Origin: Physella acuta
Lineage: Eukaryota; Mollusca; Gastropoda; Physidae
NCBI RefSeq assembly: GCF_028476545.1
Contig: NW_026731936.1
Location: 1 to 64,000 of the forward strand
DNA length: 64,000 nucleotides
Direction: 5' to 3'
Each line of letters starts with the position of its first letter. Position 1 is the stretch's first letter. Shown in pieces: positions 51,990 to 62,989 of the stretch. The translations under genes and the position numbers were made by a program. The notes below the pieces were generated by a model. That model was not told the DNA's origin, made no database searches, and saw only the letters and a list, made by a program, of their open reading frames with translations.

Positions 51990-53137
51990 AAAAACAAATT
52001 TGATGTATGTAAAGTATTTTTGACGCTATATGCAATCAAATTATGGTAGATGTAATAGCGATAGTCTCAAGCATTTGAGTTATTTGATAGCTTGCCTATC
52101 CATTGAGATTTATATATTTGATAGTGTTTTTGTTTTAAATGTTTGATATAGTGTTGAAATTATGTTCTGTTTTATATGTACGTGCTCAGTTAAATACTTT
52201 AATGATTTTTAACTTCTCTGCTTCTATATTTTTAGATTGCAAAAGGAAATTGGATGTTAAGTTAACATATTAATCATATGTATTCTTATGTTTTAACTTA
52301 TTTATTGTAGTTTTAGTGTAGTTGTACGTTTTTTCTGTATTGATTCAATAGCCGTTTAAAATGATTTTTATCTTCTTATTCGTTCCTAATTGTATATAGT
52401 GGGATTCTCCTCAAACGCAATTAAGTATCACGTGTCAATGTGTTATTCTAAATATGTCCCGTTGACCCAGATTTCAGCCTACCTCTTTATTGTTAGAAGT
52501 GTACCTATAGCCTTTGTCCATCCAAGGAATATATGCATTGCAGCAATTGTTTGATTTTAGAGTGTTCTCTCCTAGGTGGGTAGCTATTATGTCGTATTTT
52601 CTATACCATTACTGCCAGTCTGCGGGATATGAAATGTGAATGGTCTTCAATAGAAGAAGCCTCCGTATAAAAATATTTTCTCTAGCGTTAAAGCATTGAT
52701 TGCTGGTATGTATAAGCTATCATAGAATTTTCTGTTATTTTACAATTCTCAGCGATGATTTTGTACTACGTGTGGAAATAGTTTAGAAATGCAAAAATTT
52801 TTTTCTGCAGGTAAATTAAAAAGACTAAACTTCTTAGTAAAATTTAAAAACAGTTAGCATAACACCTTAGATTAACGCACTCCAAAAAATGAAATTCAGC
52901 GAAACAAAAATAATTAGCAAATTTTAATTTCAAACTACCAAGAGTGATAATACATACTTGCAGAACCAAACAAAAGTTTTATTAAAATTTAAAGACATTT
53001 TAAATTATTAAAGATCAAAATATTAAAAGTCCAACATAAATTGCTTTTTTAGATGTAGTTTGAAAGGTAAACGCATTGATAACTAGCGGAGCTAACAATA
53101 CATAAAAAACTTTCCTTGGATGGTGAAGTCATGATCT
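51990..53137. other. Non-coding, shared in blocks with 24,843-29,500
   Basis: Landmarks as listed for 24,846-27,104. No exon before 53,138. Confidence 0.45.
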
Positions 53138-53233
53138 TTATGTTGTAAGGATTTCGCTGATATGAACATTTCTGCCATAACCAAAGTAAGGAATCTGTTT
53201 AACGTGATGCTCGAAACTGTCATCTTTGTGATC
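53138..53233 (-). pseudogene. Orphan last exon of a third galectin copy
   Basis: Minus-strand DHKDDSFEHHVKQIPYFGYG then RNVHISEILTT and TAA. Aligns with exon 7 at 29,535-29,648 (YFGYFDDVHISDILTT). Its 5' edge runs directly into repeat R1 (GTAGATCCGTATTAA) with no AG acceptor in the usual place, and no exon 5 or 6 was found upstream, so it is a broken relic at the duplication edge. Confidence 0.75.
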
Positions 53234-53700
53234 GTAGATCCGTATTAATTTTTAAGTGATTTCCGATAACCGGCAGTGGAACTTTTTCTACCTTTGAATT
53301 TTTCAAAAGCCTATAACTTGAGTACTATTTCGGAAAGATAAATGAAATTTTACAGGTTAGGAAAAGATCTAATTCTCTGCCTTCTTTCAAATTTTAAGCA
53401 ATTTGGGTTGAATGAAAGTAGTAATTTACGCTATTTCCGATTTCTCAAAAAAAAACAAAAAACAACAACACATGTTCATTTATAAAGTACTAATAATACT
53501 CTGCACTATTATGCACATTTTGTGTGCCGTTCACTTGGTGTGCAATTCTTTTTTCTACGAGCTTTTATTTTATTTTAAAAAGTTTAAGTATTTAATCTGG
53601 ATTAAAAATAAGGTCTATATCCCGAGTTGCCATCCCCTGTAATTTTATATTTTTATTTTTGCACGGTTACAAGACTTTTCTATACTTCGTATATACGAGA
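53225..53700. repeat. Dispersed repeat R1, copy 4 (rearranged)
   Basis: Holds the second half of R1 (AACTTTTTCTACCTTTGAAT ... TTCTACGAGCTTTTATTTTA) followed by an inverted copy of its first end (TTCTATACTTCGTATATACG). A further inverted piece lies at 54,300-54,400, and another copy of that end at 55,990-56,060. Confidence 0.55.
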
Positions 53701-54659
53701 AAATAAAAAAAAAACAACTTAAAAATGAAAAGATTGACAATAAGTCTTGTCTTATGTTATAGAACTCAAACCTATCAATGAACTACATTGACATGAGCTT
53801 ATGTTGGCTGATTACTTCAGCAGCTGCGGTGTCTATAATCCCATACAGGTGGGATAATTTACACCAGTTTTACGCAAGTAAACGTGCCCATTATGTGCCT
53901 AGTTTTAAAATATTGATTTGTTTCGTAACCGCACATTTTAATAATTCGTTATTTCATAAATGTGATGACACACACACAGTTGCAAACTCGCTTGTCTGTC
54001 CGTCTGTCTGTCAGTTTGTCTGTCTGTCGAAATTGTGTATGGTGAAATACCATTACAATAATTAAATTTAATGATATTTCACCATACAAAATTTGGAAAA
54101 AAAATAATTAAAAACTTGAAGTGGGTTTCCTTTAATAAAAACTAGCCAGCTTACTTCTATGTGTTTTCAAAATAGAGTGACCTTCCCTAAACTTTCTCTA
54201 AAATAATTATACTATGCTTATAGCAACTCCAGTGCAGTCGTTATTTACACATTATCAAAAAAATCAATTTTCAAATACTTAACTTAAGTTTTTTTAAATA
54301 GAATGTAATCTCGTAGAAAAAAAAGAACTGCGTACCAAATGAAAAGAAAATAATCTGTGTATAATAGTGCGGAACATTAGTATTTTATAAAGAAAGGCAA
54401 TGTAATCGTTAAAAATAAAAATTTACTTGGCATACTGCCACCTTTCAAGGTTTTTCAATAGAACGTTTGAGAATTGGAATGATTATTTAATTGGTGATTG
54501 GCTGTTATATAGTGAACAATAATTTTAATTTAGAGAAACGCTCGTTGAAAAATCGCAAACTTATTACTGACAAGGTAATTAGACGTACAGAGGCTTTCTT
54601 GATAGTTTAACTCAACGAAACTTTGTCATTGTCTGTATTTGTTTAAAATAGTATACAAA
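53701..54659. other. Non-coding
   Basis: AT-rich, with a short CTGT-rich run at 53,993-54,028 and inverted R1 pieces. No gene recognised. Confidence 0.4.
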
Positions 54660-55760
54660 TGAATGATATATTATTACTTTAAAAGTTACCTCCCTTGTAC
54701 TTAGATCGAACGATGTTATCTTTGTTCACAATTGTTTTACAAAAAGATTATATGTTTAAAAAAGAAAAATGGCATTTGGTCCTATCTAATTGTTCTAAGA
54801 GAATTTTCTACAGGCAGAACGTTTTTTTTTTTTTGTTGCCCCGCCTTTTCGGTCTACGACCAAGCGGAGCGGCATAGGGGCCCTAGAGCAAAATTAATTT
54901 TTGATTATAGCACGTGTAAGAAGAATTCCACTCGTGGTCACGTTCTAGCCCTAATTGATGGCTTAGAACAGGGGTCTCCAAACTACGGCCCGCGGGCCGG
55001 ATGCGGCCCGCGAGGTCCTCTCATCCGGCCCGCGGAGATCTTTTTGTAAAAACGTGTGTTGGTGATGGCTGAGGAACTTTGCTCAGAAAAATCAGAAATG
55101 CCTGGAAGAAACTGGCCTCCGAACTGAAATGTGATAGTTAATGCGGCCCTCGGACTGAAAAGTTTGGAGACCATGGCTTAGATTTTGACCGACAGTTTCA
55201 TCATTCGTCCTAGCCATTTATCGAGTTGTATGTAAAACATTAGCCAGATGTACAGAGGGTAAGTAACATACAATCTTTATGAAACTCCCCCTTTGTTTTT
55301 CACGTAAACTACAATGTTTTTTCGTGAAATAAGACTTGTCAGTTTTGACAGCTTTACCTATTTTTCCTGAATATGACACGTTTTTTCTTGGATCAAAAGA
55401 CATTTGTCTAATATTAAAATAACTTTACTCGCAGGTTCAGTCAGTGTTTAGCCCAAGCCGTGACATTTATCCATAAGGTCGATTTATTTACCAACGTCTA
55501 TGGAAAAAATTAGCCAGATGTGCAGAGCCCAATGTCCCTTAAAATTATTTTGCAAATAGTCATCTTTTTTTGACCAAATTAACAACGTTGCTATAGAGAA
55601 TTCGGACTTTTCACTTCTCAAGGCCTTCAGAACTTTTCCCAAAGATAACGCCTATTTTTTTTTATAACCCCGCGGGTAGTTCTACAACCTCGAGAATTTA
55701 TGATAGGGCCCCTACATGGTAATTTGTTTTCAATATGTAGCTCCTGTTATGCGCTGGTCA
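54660..55760. repeat. Repeat block R2, diverged third copy
   Basis: Shares ATTAGCCAGATGTACAGAGG and neighbouring words with 7,955-8,570 and 44,570-45,120, with the same word order. Interrupted by the MITE at 54,969-55,175. Confidence 0.5.
54969..55175. mobile_element. hAT MITE with CAGGGGTCTCCAAACT ends
   Basis: Left end CAGGGGTCTCCAAACTACGG, right end AGTTTGGAGACCATG. Target duplication GCTTAGAA/GCTTAGAT (7 of 8). GC-rich interior CGGCCCGCGGGCCGGATGCG. These ends are widespread in non-autonomous hAT elements. Confidence 0.85.
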
Positions 55761-55852
55761 GTCGATGTCAAATTTGATCCTCTCTTTGTGGGCTTCATGA
55801 CCGATGGGCATTTGTCCCCGTTTTCTATTGGCCAGAGGCTAGCATGCTCGTA

Positions 55853-55873
55853 CGCACGCAAGCACGCACGCAC

Positions 55874-55916
<43 letters not shown>
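55853..55916. repeat. (CACG)/(CA)n microsatellite
   Basis: CACGCACGCACACACGCACA followed by a pure CA run. Confidence 0.95.
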
Positions 55917-55918
<2 letters not shown>

Positions 55919-56489
55919 GACATACTGACAAAATTGAAAAACTAATTGTTCAGACTCAGGGTATTTGTAAAGATTTGTGCACATCTGGATTTCTATTTTT
56001 TTGCACGATTACAATCCGTAATCTATACTTCGTATATTAGTAAGTAAAAATAGAGAAAATAATTATGGCTCAATTTTTACAAACACAAACAGAGAGAAGC
56101 ATAATCCTAATGTATTAGATTAATGAGAATGGTAGTAATTCGAAGGTGTAGTTTAGAATACATGTTAGATCCAGGCAAAGTTGTCCAGTTTCTTTTGACA
56201 GGTTATGTGATCAACACATTGCGAAATTCTTTTGTTTGCTTTCTCTTGTATGTAGACCATAAAGGTACATTATCCATGCTTTAGGTTCTTTTATAGCATA
56301 CGTTTGTATTATTTTACATGTATATGTAAAAATCCAATTACTTTAAGACTCCGACGTCGCTAATTCAATCAATCATCAATCAAATGCAGAAAACTTGGTT
56401 AAACCTTTCAGGACTTAGATATTTTGATCAAGGCAAATCTTTTTATAGTCCAGATTTACGCAGCCCGTTGTAATTCAACAGTAAATAGA

Positions 56490-56720
56490 GGCAGGCGTGG
56501 TCGAATCGGTAAAGCTCAGGATTGGTAGATCGCGAAGTCTCGAGTTCGAACCCCCAAGTAGATGTTCTTGGTTGGACATTTGCTATGGAAGTAAATCCAA
56601 AATAAAAAGCAGGCTGAGATCGGAGTTAAATGGCACATAAAAATTCGACACGCAATACTTAATTGTGTTGGAGGAAATCCCTCTCAACTTTAAAAATTAA
56701 GAACGATAAAAAAAAAAGAA
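56490..56720 (+). mobile_element. tRNA-derived SINE
   Basis: Head with Pol III boxes: A box GTGGTCGAATCGG and B box GAGTTCGAACCCC, spaced as in a tRNA. The body ends in TGTGTTGGAGGAAATCCCTC ... AATTAAGAACGATA plus poly(A). The 3' tail recurs at 60,872-60,948. A genuine tRNA gene is unlikely because the 5' and 3' stem halves do not pair and the tail is SINE-like. Confidence 0.8.
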
Positions 56721-57540
56721 CAAACACATATCTGAATTCATTTAGTTGATTTAATCTTGTCTTTGCTTTAAACTGTAGAGTTTGTTTCGTTTCTAATCTA
56801 GCGTACTAAAATTATTTTTATTCGAGAGTTAATGACTAACTAGAGACAGTACTAGATATCCAGCAGTAAAAGAGGTTCGGTAACAAAAAAAGTCGGACAG
56901 TCAGTGACGTCACTAGATGGGGTGACATCCGGTTCGGCTGGCCACCTTCTTGGGACCTGATGTAAACAGCAACAAAAATAGCCATATTCGACGCAAATCT
57001 AATGTTTTAGTAGAACTGTTGAGGTATAAACATTATTTGATTATTGCCATTTTTGAAAAAACAGGATTGCTTTATATCTCATTAATTAATCTCAGTGTTA
57101 TAATTAGACCTAATCATCCTCATCTTTTCTGTCTGGTGCTCGATACACATAGATCGGCCACAATAAGATTTGTCCAGTTTTGCCGGTCTTTAGCAACTTT
57201 CTTTGCAGTTCCCGAAAATAGTCCCGCTCTTGTCAATTGTTTTTCGGTTGTTCACCTCCACATCTCACTCGGACTTTCCTGTTTTATTTTTTAAGGCGTC
57301 AATGAGGTACAATTCCTGTTATATCATCTGAACTTAATTTGAAAACGTGGGCATGTTTTAGTTTATGTAGCGGTTTTTCTTTGAATGTTATAAGGTTGTT
57401 GCTGACTTACTTCCCGAGGACAAGAGTGTTAGCTTTGGTCTGATCACTACCCATGCACAACTTCCAGCTTGGTTGAACCTACACCCCCGCTGGTATAGTT
57501 TTGTGGGGTTATGTCACGAAATTTTGTTCCCGCTGGTATG
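56721..57540. other. Non-coding flank 3' of the TNF gene
   Basis: A 114-codon plus frame (56,950-57,294) has no recognised domain. GTCAGTGACGTCACTAGATG near 56,903 resembles a hAT-type end without a partner. Confidence 0.35.
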
Positions 57541-57628
57541 GGGCTGGTAAGTAGGTCACCAACCAGTTCTATGGCTCATGCAGGTTTTATTGAGCCGTAG
57601 AACTGGTTGATGACCTACTTACCAGCCC
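57541..57628. promoter_or_regulatory. 38-bp inverted repeat with AATAAA at the loop (TNF gene 3' end)
   Basis: Arms 57,541-57,578 and 57,591-57,628 pair with two mismatches around a 12-nt loop. On the minus strand, AATAAA spans 57,586-57,591, about 140 nt past the TNF stop codon, and is the only such hexamer I found in this stretch. The arms begin GGGCTGGTAAGTAGGTCA. It could be a 3'-end structure of the transcript or a short MITE that supplied the signal. Confidence 0.6.
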
Positions 57629-57731
57629 TATAGCTCTGGTGATCATTGGGATTCACAAGGTGCCAAGTCACGACACGACTCTAGTATAAGATGGACGCCT
57701 GTACAAATGGAGCACTTTACACCAACTTGTA

Positions 57732-57859
57732 CTAATACCCCCAATCAATTGCCAGCCGTACAAGGCCAAGGTAGGAGTCTGTAAAGTTCACCTCGATATT
57801 TTTCACTTCAGACAAGATCACAGAAACGTTGCTTCCTTCTTTCAGGTAAAACAGGCCAC
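57732..57859 (-). CDS. TNF-superfamily ligand, last exon
   Basis: Minus-strand exon after acceptor TTTTCTACAG, entering in phase 1. With the previous exon it reads SYTGGLFYLKEGSNVSVILS, then EVKNIEVNFTDSYLGLVRLA, IDWGY and stop. This is the end of a TNF homology domain: the 'G-G-L-F-x-L-x-x-G' turn and the final 'S-Y-L-G-L-V-x-L' strand. Two N-glycosylation sites (NVS, NFT). TNF ligands form trimers that engage TNF receptors. Confidence 0.85.
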
Positions 57860-60800
57860 CTGTAGAAAACAAACACCAAGATGGTTATCCAGATTGTTAT
57901 AAGTGGGTCATTTGTAACTGATAAAATACAATCTTATGTCGCAGATAATGAGTTTTGCAAATGTTGTTAATTAAGTAAACTAAATGTAAAATGTAAAATA
58001 AGTCTTATTTTCTTAGCGAAAAAATCTCAACTAAACCTACATCTACCACACAATACTTATCTTCAAAATACCGTGCGAACCTCCGCCCCCCCCCCTCCTT
58101 CTTTTACACATCACCATTAAAATAACCTGTATACACCTACATCTACCACACAACTTACCCTCAAAATACTATGCGTATTACATCTATTACACTTCACCTG
58201 TGTACACCTACCACACGTCTTACCTGTATAACTGGACTGCATGTTAGGGTTACAATCATCACAGCACGTTCTCGTAGCATTGACGAGCGTCTCACCCGGT
58301 GCCAGAACAATTCTGTGGTGCCACGTCTTTCATAGTGAAAAAAATAAACAAAGTATAACTCAACATAGTGACAACAAATCTACGTGTCTGTTATCGACAT
58401 TAAACAATTCCAGTCTGAGTCCCTGTTAAAAAATGAAATTAATATAGACTTGTAACACCTAAATTAAACATACACATACTTGGCCGTCCCTTCTAAAGAC
58501 ATAAACCAACACATCTTTCAAAAGATAGTAGAGCTCAAGTCAAGCTCTAAACCCCATCTTACGGGTTAATCTAATCAGAAGTATAACAATCCCGTGTAAT
58601 CTTATATTGTTTCCGGTAGCTCTCCGGGATGGGTGGGTGGGAGGGGGGCAGTTTCCAACCAGAGCACACCCACTTTCTCCGGAGCAAATTAAAAAAAAAC
58701 ATTTAATTTTAAATAAAACATACTGTAACCGTTCTTTCTTTACGCAATTTTGAATTAAAGTGCCGCACTCCCCCTTCCAAATGAAAATGACTGAAATAAA
58801 CTCCGTCCCATTAAATCCCCAATAATATCTCCATCCCCCCCCCCTAAGTTCTAAAACCTTTATAAGACCGTATATTAAATGTTACCTTATTTACAACATG
58901 GCTGCAGGTGGCGTTGTTCTGTGTGACGCCAGAGTAGACGTAATACCACCCTGATGACGTCACACTGACGTGGTCGCGGTACACGGCGACTGGGTTTTCG
59001 TCACTTCGACTAACCGTTTGCATCCCCATGACAAGCTCGTGCAGGGAATCTACGGAATTAGGATACAACGGGGTAGGTGGAGTAGAGCTGATCTGTTGCT
59101 TTATCTTATCGTCTCTACTTCTAACTATTTCAATGATTTAACCATTCAGTGATGTACCCAATCAATGATGTACCCAACCAATGATGTACCCAATCAATGA
59201 TGTACCCAATCAATGATGTACCCAATCAATGATGTACTCAATCAATGATGTACCCATGCAATCTGAATGAATTTAGTCACGTGAAGTATTATGGACGCAA
59301 GCGCGTGAATCGTATCCGATGCATTTGGTCTGATTATTCTGAAGCGTATAGTTGTGCTCAACAACATGTAGACCGTAAGGTTTAATTTATGAGACTGTTG
59401 TCAGATATGTTTTGTTAAAGTGAACAGGTCATTACAACTGTGGTTGTTGATATGACAAGAACCATCAAAAGATAGATAAATGGGAGCATGTCACCGCTCC
59501 TGGGACATAGGCGGCTGACATGTGCATTCCAGGCGTCTCTGTCTTGGGCTGGTCTCTCCAACTGTCCCCAAGTGTATCAAATCTTCTTGGTGTCTTCTTC
59601 CAGGTCACGTCTCCAGGTATTTCTTGGTCTGCCTCTCCTCCTCCTGTCCTGTTGATTCCAGGTGAGGGCCTGTCTTGTTATGCTGGATACAGGCTTCCTG
59701 AGTGTGTGGCCAATCCATTCCCATTTTTTCTGAAGAATCTCTTCATCAGTTGGCAGTTAGTGTGTCCGTTGTCTTAGTACCTTATTCTTTATGGCGTAAG
59801 GAAAGCGTATTCGAGGGATCTTTATGAGACAACAATTTAGCAACCCTGTTGGTCTTATCTTACAATAGCTGTTGTGTGTCAGAAAAAAGGGCCATGTGGT
59901 CAGTAAATTCCAGGTCATCCAGCTGGTTCCATAGTGTCCACTGTATACAATTTTGCTTTTTTTTGCATGTCAAGAAATGCATTAAAAACACACATGTATA
60001 TTCTTCCAAGGCTTTAGGTTTCGCAACCCGATTAAAGGGAGTATTTAACAAGAAAATATTAGTTTGACTGTTTTCACTAAAGCCAAAATTTACGTAAGAT
60101 CATGACACAATGTGTGTATTGAAACTGGGAGTAATTTAACTGTAATCAACTAAAAATAGCTCAGTTTAAATTAGGAACAGACAATTACTAGACTGCTAAG
60201 ATATATGTATACTTGCTGAAGTGTTTCGAAACGAGTGTATTTTAACGTCTGTAGTTCTTTATCTAGATATTGTTTAACTAGTTCACCTGAGAGTTTACAC
60301 AATCCGCAGCCTACATTACAACACGTTTTCAGAATTAAAAAAATTGATTAAACAAAAATTGAACTGTTTACTATAATTCCCAGATGCGGAGGCCTAATAT
60401 AATCATACAGCCTAAATAATCACGCATATAATTCGTTACGCACTAATCTTAGATTGTCGAATTAAAAAAAAACGTAGAGTACCGTTTACTGGTGTTTTTG
60501 CTTTAAGTGTTCTTTAATAGAAAAGTTTGCTAGGTATATCAATATCTAACTAAATGGTAATAGAAAGAAATAAAAAATAAATTGGCTTATATTGAGGTAA
60601 ACACAAAACAAAAACAGCAAAGTTACTTACCTTTGTGTACCGATGTAAAATATTGATGTGTATTTGGCGTCACAGGCCTACTATTTGGTACGTTCTCTGT
60701 AGATTTGAAATAAGAGAAATAAAAATAACAAAAGTGTATCTGTATCATATACGTATGTTTTATACACTCGTTGCGGGTTTAGATATAATTTGCTTGAGGT

Positions 60801-61343
60801 GATGTTTTAATAGCATAAGTGGGGAGGGATTATTTCAAGATTTGAAAGGGGGAAGGGCGCATAATCAGTTGATACGGATACTTAACTGTGTTAGAGGAAA
60901 TCCCTTCCAACACTAAAATTAAGAACGAAGAAGAAGAAGAAGAAAGGGAGTAGTTAGGAGAGGAGGAGGTTACGGGAGTTTCTTCAAGATGTGTTGTAAG
61001 AAGCTGATGTATCATATTCGTATGTTTTATACATTTGTTGCGGATTTAGATATAATTTGCTAAGATGTTGAGGTGATTTTTTAATAGCATACATGGGGTG
61101 GGATTATTTCAAGAAGAGCTGATTTGAAAGGGGGTAGGCGTTTCTTCAAGATGTGTTGTAAGAATCTTATGTAGCGGCGGTGTAGATGAAGTTGGAGGAG
61201 AGTGACAGGAGCGATGTTGTACAGGTGAAGTAGAGGTGAGCTTCGTTACAAAGTCCACTATTGTAGTTTAGCACTAAATTGAAAAAAAAATACTTTTTTT
61301 AATCCCGTTTATTTAATGCAATGGTAGGGAGTACCACAAAATG

Positions 61344-61378
<35 letters not shown>

Positions 61379-62863
61379 AACGAAAAATGTTCTCGAGGGG
61401 TAGGGGGAGGGGGGAGAGGGAGGTGTCACACACTAATTTCCGGTACCTGTGACACCCCGCCTTGTGACGCCACTGTGTGTAGTAGATGGCGTTTCACATC
61501 CTTAATCATTGTTTTAGTTTTTTTAAAAATTGGGTTTAGTAACTTAATAATATCTACTACCACAGCAACATCAAAACACGACCTCCTTTACATGAACACA
61601 TTTAAATTTGATATTTCCTGTTTAAGTCAAGTTTCTATGAGTTAACTACTCAAGTTACTGTGTGTTAACTACTCAAGTTTCTGTGTTAACTACTCAAGTT
61701 ACTGTGTGTTAACTACTCAAATTACTGTGTGTTAACTACTCAAGTTTCTGTGTGTTAACTACTCAAGTTTCTGTGTTAACTACTCAAGTTTCTGTGTGTT
61801 AACTACTCAAGTTTCTGTGTTAACTACTCATGTTTCTGTGTGTTAACTACTCATGTTTCTGTTTGTTAACTTCTCAAGTTTCTGTGTGTTAACTACTCAA
61901 GTTTCTGTGTATTAACTACTCATGTTTCTGTGTGTTAACTACTCATGTTTCTGTTTGTTAACTTCTCAAGTTTCTGTGTGTTAACTTCTCAAGTTTCTGT
62001 GTGTTAACTGCTCAAGTTTCTGTGTGTTAACTAGTGAAGTTTCCGTGTGTGTTGACTATTCTTGACAAAACTAGACCAAAGCACACCGGGAATGTTAAAA
62101 TAAAACGGAACGCCAACCTTCTCTGTTTTGTTGTGACACAGGAATACTGGTTGTCACTTGCACTGTGTCGCAGTTTAAAAACTTTAAACTTTCATCCGCT
62201 GGTCGGTCTACAATAACACAATATTCTTAATTTTTTGTTATACGACTGGGCACACAAATGACCGCGCTAACTCTTCATATGCCGAGATCAAGGAAAAGAG
62301 TGAATTCTACTTTTTCTACCTTATTGACCGTTAAATCTATAGCGTATCTTAATAGATGCAGCGCTTGTATTAGGAGAAACGATCATTTCTCCTAAGCAGA
62401 GTTTCTTCCAGGCATCTCTACCGCCCAACCCCCCCCCGAACGAAATGGAATTTATATAGAAGATATATACTTTTGACAGTGTCCGCCCCCCCCCCCCCAC
62501 CGGAAATTGTTGTCCGTCCCCCCCCCCACCCCCCGAAAATTTCAAGTGCACCCCCGGAGAAAAAAAAGTTTGGAAGAAACACTGCTCGTACGTCTTAAGA
62601 ATCATCTAAACCTCTTACTTCATTAAATTTAAAATTAACCCTAGAAAAAAATCAATAGCTCTCTTAATAATCTGGTCCATACAAGTTTGGATAAGATGAA
62701 CAGGTGTTTAAGTAAGCCCATACAACAAAAACAAAACTAGTGTGCAATCATGTACACACGTGTACACAATAACACATTATTTACCAGTTAAATAAATATG
62801 TGCTAAAAATATAACTTGGAGCATAAAATACTGACCTGTTTCCAAAGGTGTGGTCTGTATCAT
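57732..62863 (-). CDS. TNF-superfamily ligand gene, 3' six exons
   Basis: Exons 62,836-62,863, 60,631-60,696, 58,886-59,049, 58,384-58,422, 58,224-58,326 and 57,732-57,859 have GT-AG borders, agreeing phases, and together give 176 codons including the stop. The first two encode a polar stalk, the last four the TNF domain. The membrane anchor expected of a type II ligand was not found; its exons are upstream, probably beyond the window. Introns carry 16-bp and 23-bp minisatellites, a LINE fragment, a SINE tail and a MITE. The domain assignment is firm. The two stalk exons are less so. No family member can be named. Confidence 0.7.
58224..58326 (-). CDS. TNF-superfamily ligand exon (cysteine-rich part)
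   Basis: Acceptor TTTTTTTCACTATGAAAG, donor ACAG|GTAAGA, 103 nt, phase 0 to 1. Codes TWHHRIVLAPGETLVNATRT then CCDDCNPNMQSSYT. The 'S-S-Y-x-G-G' continuation is diagnostic of TNF domains. Three cysteines and an NAT glycosylation site are notable. Confidence 0.8.
58384..58422 (-). CDS. TNF-superfamily ligand, 39-nt exon
   Basis: GLRLELFNVDNRH between acceptor TTTTTTAACAG and donor CAC|GTAGAT, phase 0 on both sides. The following intron is only 57 bp. Without removal of that intron the frame hits stops, which supports the splice. Confidence 0.6.
58886..59049 (-). CDS. TNF-superfamily ligand exon (first half of TNF domain)
   Basis: Codes DSLHELVMGMQTVSRSDENP, then VAVYRDHVSVTSSGWYYVYS and GVTQNNATCSHVVNK, ending at AAG|GTAACA. 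'G-W-Y-Y-V-Y-S' is the hallmark strand of TNF ligands. I chose the acceptor CCGTAG at 59,050 because its phase fits the upstream exon. An alternative AG gives 59,092, but that extra sequence looks like a dispersed motif. Confidence 0.75.
59148..59252. repeat. 16-bp minisatellite in a TNF intron
   Basis: About six units of CAATCAATGATGTACC. Confidence 0.9.
59506..59835 (-). mobile_element. LINE fragment (C-terminal end of ORF2)
   Basis: Minus strand: EILQKKWEWIGHTLRKPVSS, then ITRQALTWNQQDRRRRGRPR and NTWRRDLEEDTKK, then AQDRDAW. This is the well-known tail of many non-LTR retrotransposon proteins (WxWIGHxLR...RGRPRxTWRR). A short piece with few stops, inside a TNF intron and unrelated to the LINE in the galectin introns. 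Confidence 0.8.
60631..60696 (-). CDS. TNF-superfamily ligand, probable stalk exon
   Basis: 66 nt between AATCTACAG and AAAG|GTAAGT, phase 1 to 1, coding NVPNSRPVTPNTHQYFTSVH. It has no domain of its own. Accepted because its splice sites are strong and its phase fits both neighbours. Confidence 0.5.
60741..61135. repeat. Local tandem duplication, with SINE tail between
   Basis: 60,741-60,850 and 61,008-61,135 are similar (GTATGTTTTATACA, TTAGATATAATTTGCT, GGGATTATTTCAAGA). The SINE 3' tail (60,872-60,948, GAA-rich end) lies between them. Confidence 0.65.
61341..61376. repeat. Poly(A) run
   Basis: About 33 consecutive A residues. A hAT-type end (CCTTGTGACGCCACTG, ending at 61,475) lies nearby. 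Confidence 0.9.
61628..62052. repeat. 21-23-bp minisatellite in a TNF intron
   Basis: About 19 units of GTGTTAACTACTCAAGTTTCT with small variants. Some units lack one GT. Confidence 0.95.
62397..62584. mobile_element. hAT MITE (family A)
   Basis: Ends CAGAGTTTCTTCCAG and, in reverse complement, CAGTGTTTCTTCCAA. Target duplication CTCCTAAG/CTCGTACG (6 of 8). C-rich interior like 24,314-24,528. Confidence 0.8.
62836..62863 (-). CDS. TNF-superfamily ligand, possible small exon
   Basis: 28 nt between ATTTTAG and ACAG|GTCAGT coding MIQTTPLET. Supported only by splice sites and by fitting the phase of the 60,631-60,696 exon. Confidence 0.35.
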
Positions 62864-62989
62864 CTAAAATAAAAATAAAATCACTATTAAAATGTTTGCT
62901 ATATGTAATACAGGGTTTTAAGAAAAGTCGAGTGCTTAAAAAGTCCAATGAATGAACGGTTTCTGATGTGTATGATTGAATGATTGTCA

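Noticed and set aside
56490-56565. A functional tRNA gene
   Set aside because: Pol III boxes are present, but the acceptor stem does not pair and the sequence continues into a SINE body with poly(A), so it is called a SINE.
56950-57294. 114-codon plus-strand frame near the TNF gene
   Set aside because: No recognisable domain, AT-rich codon content, and antisense to the expected 3' flank of the TNF gene.
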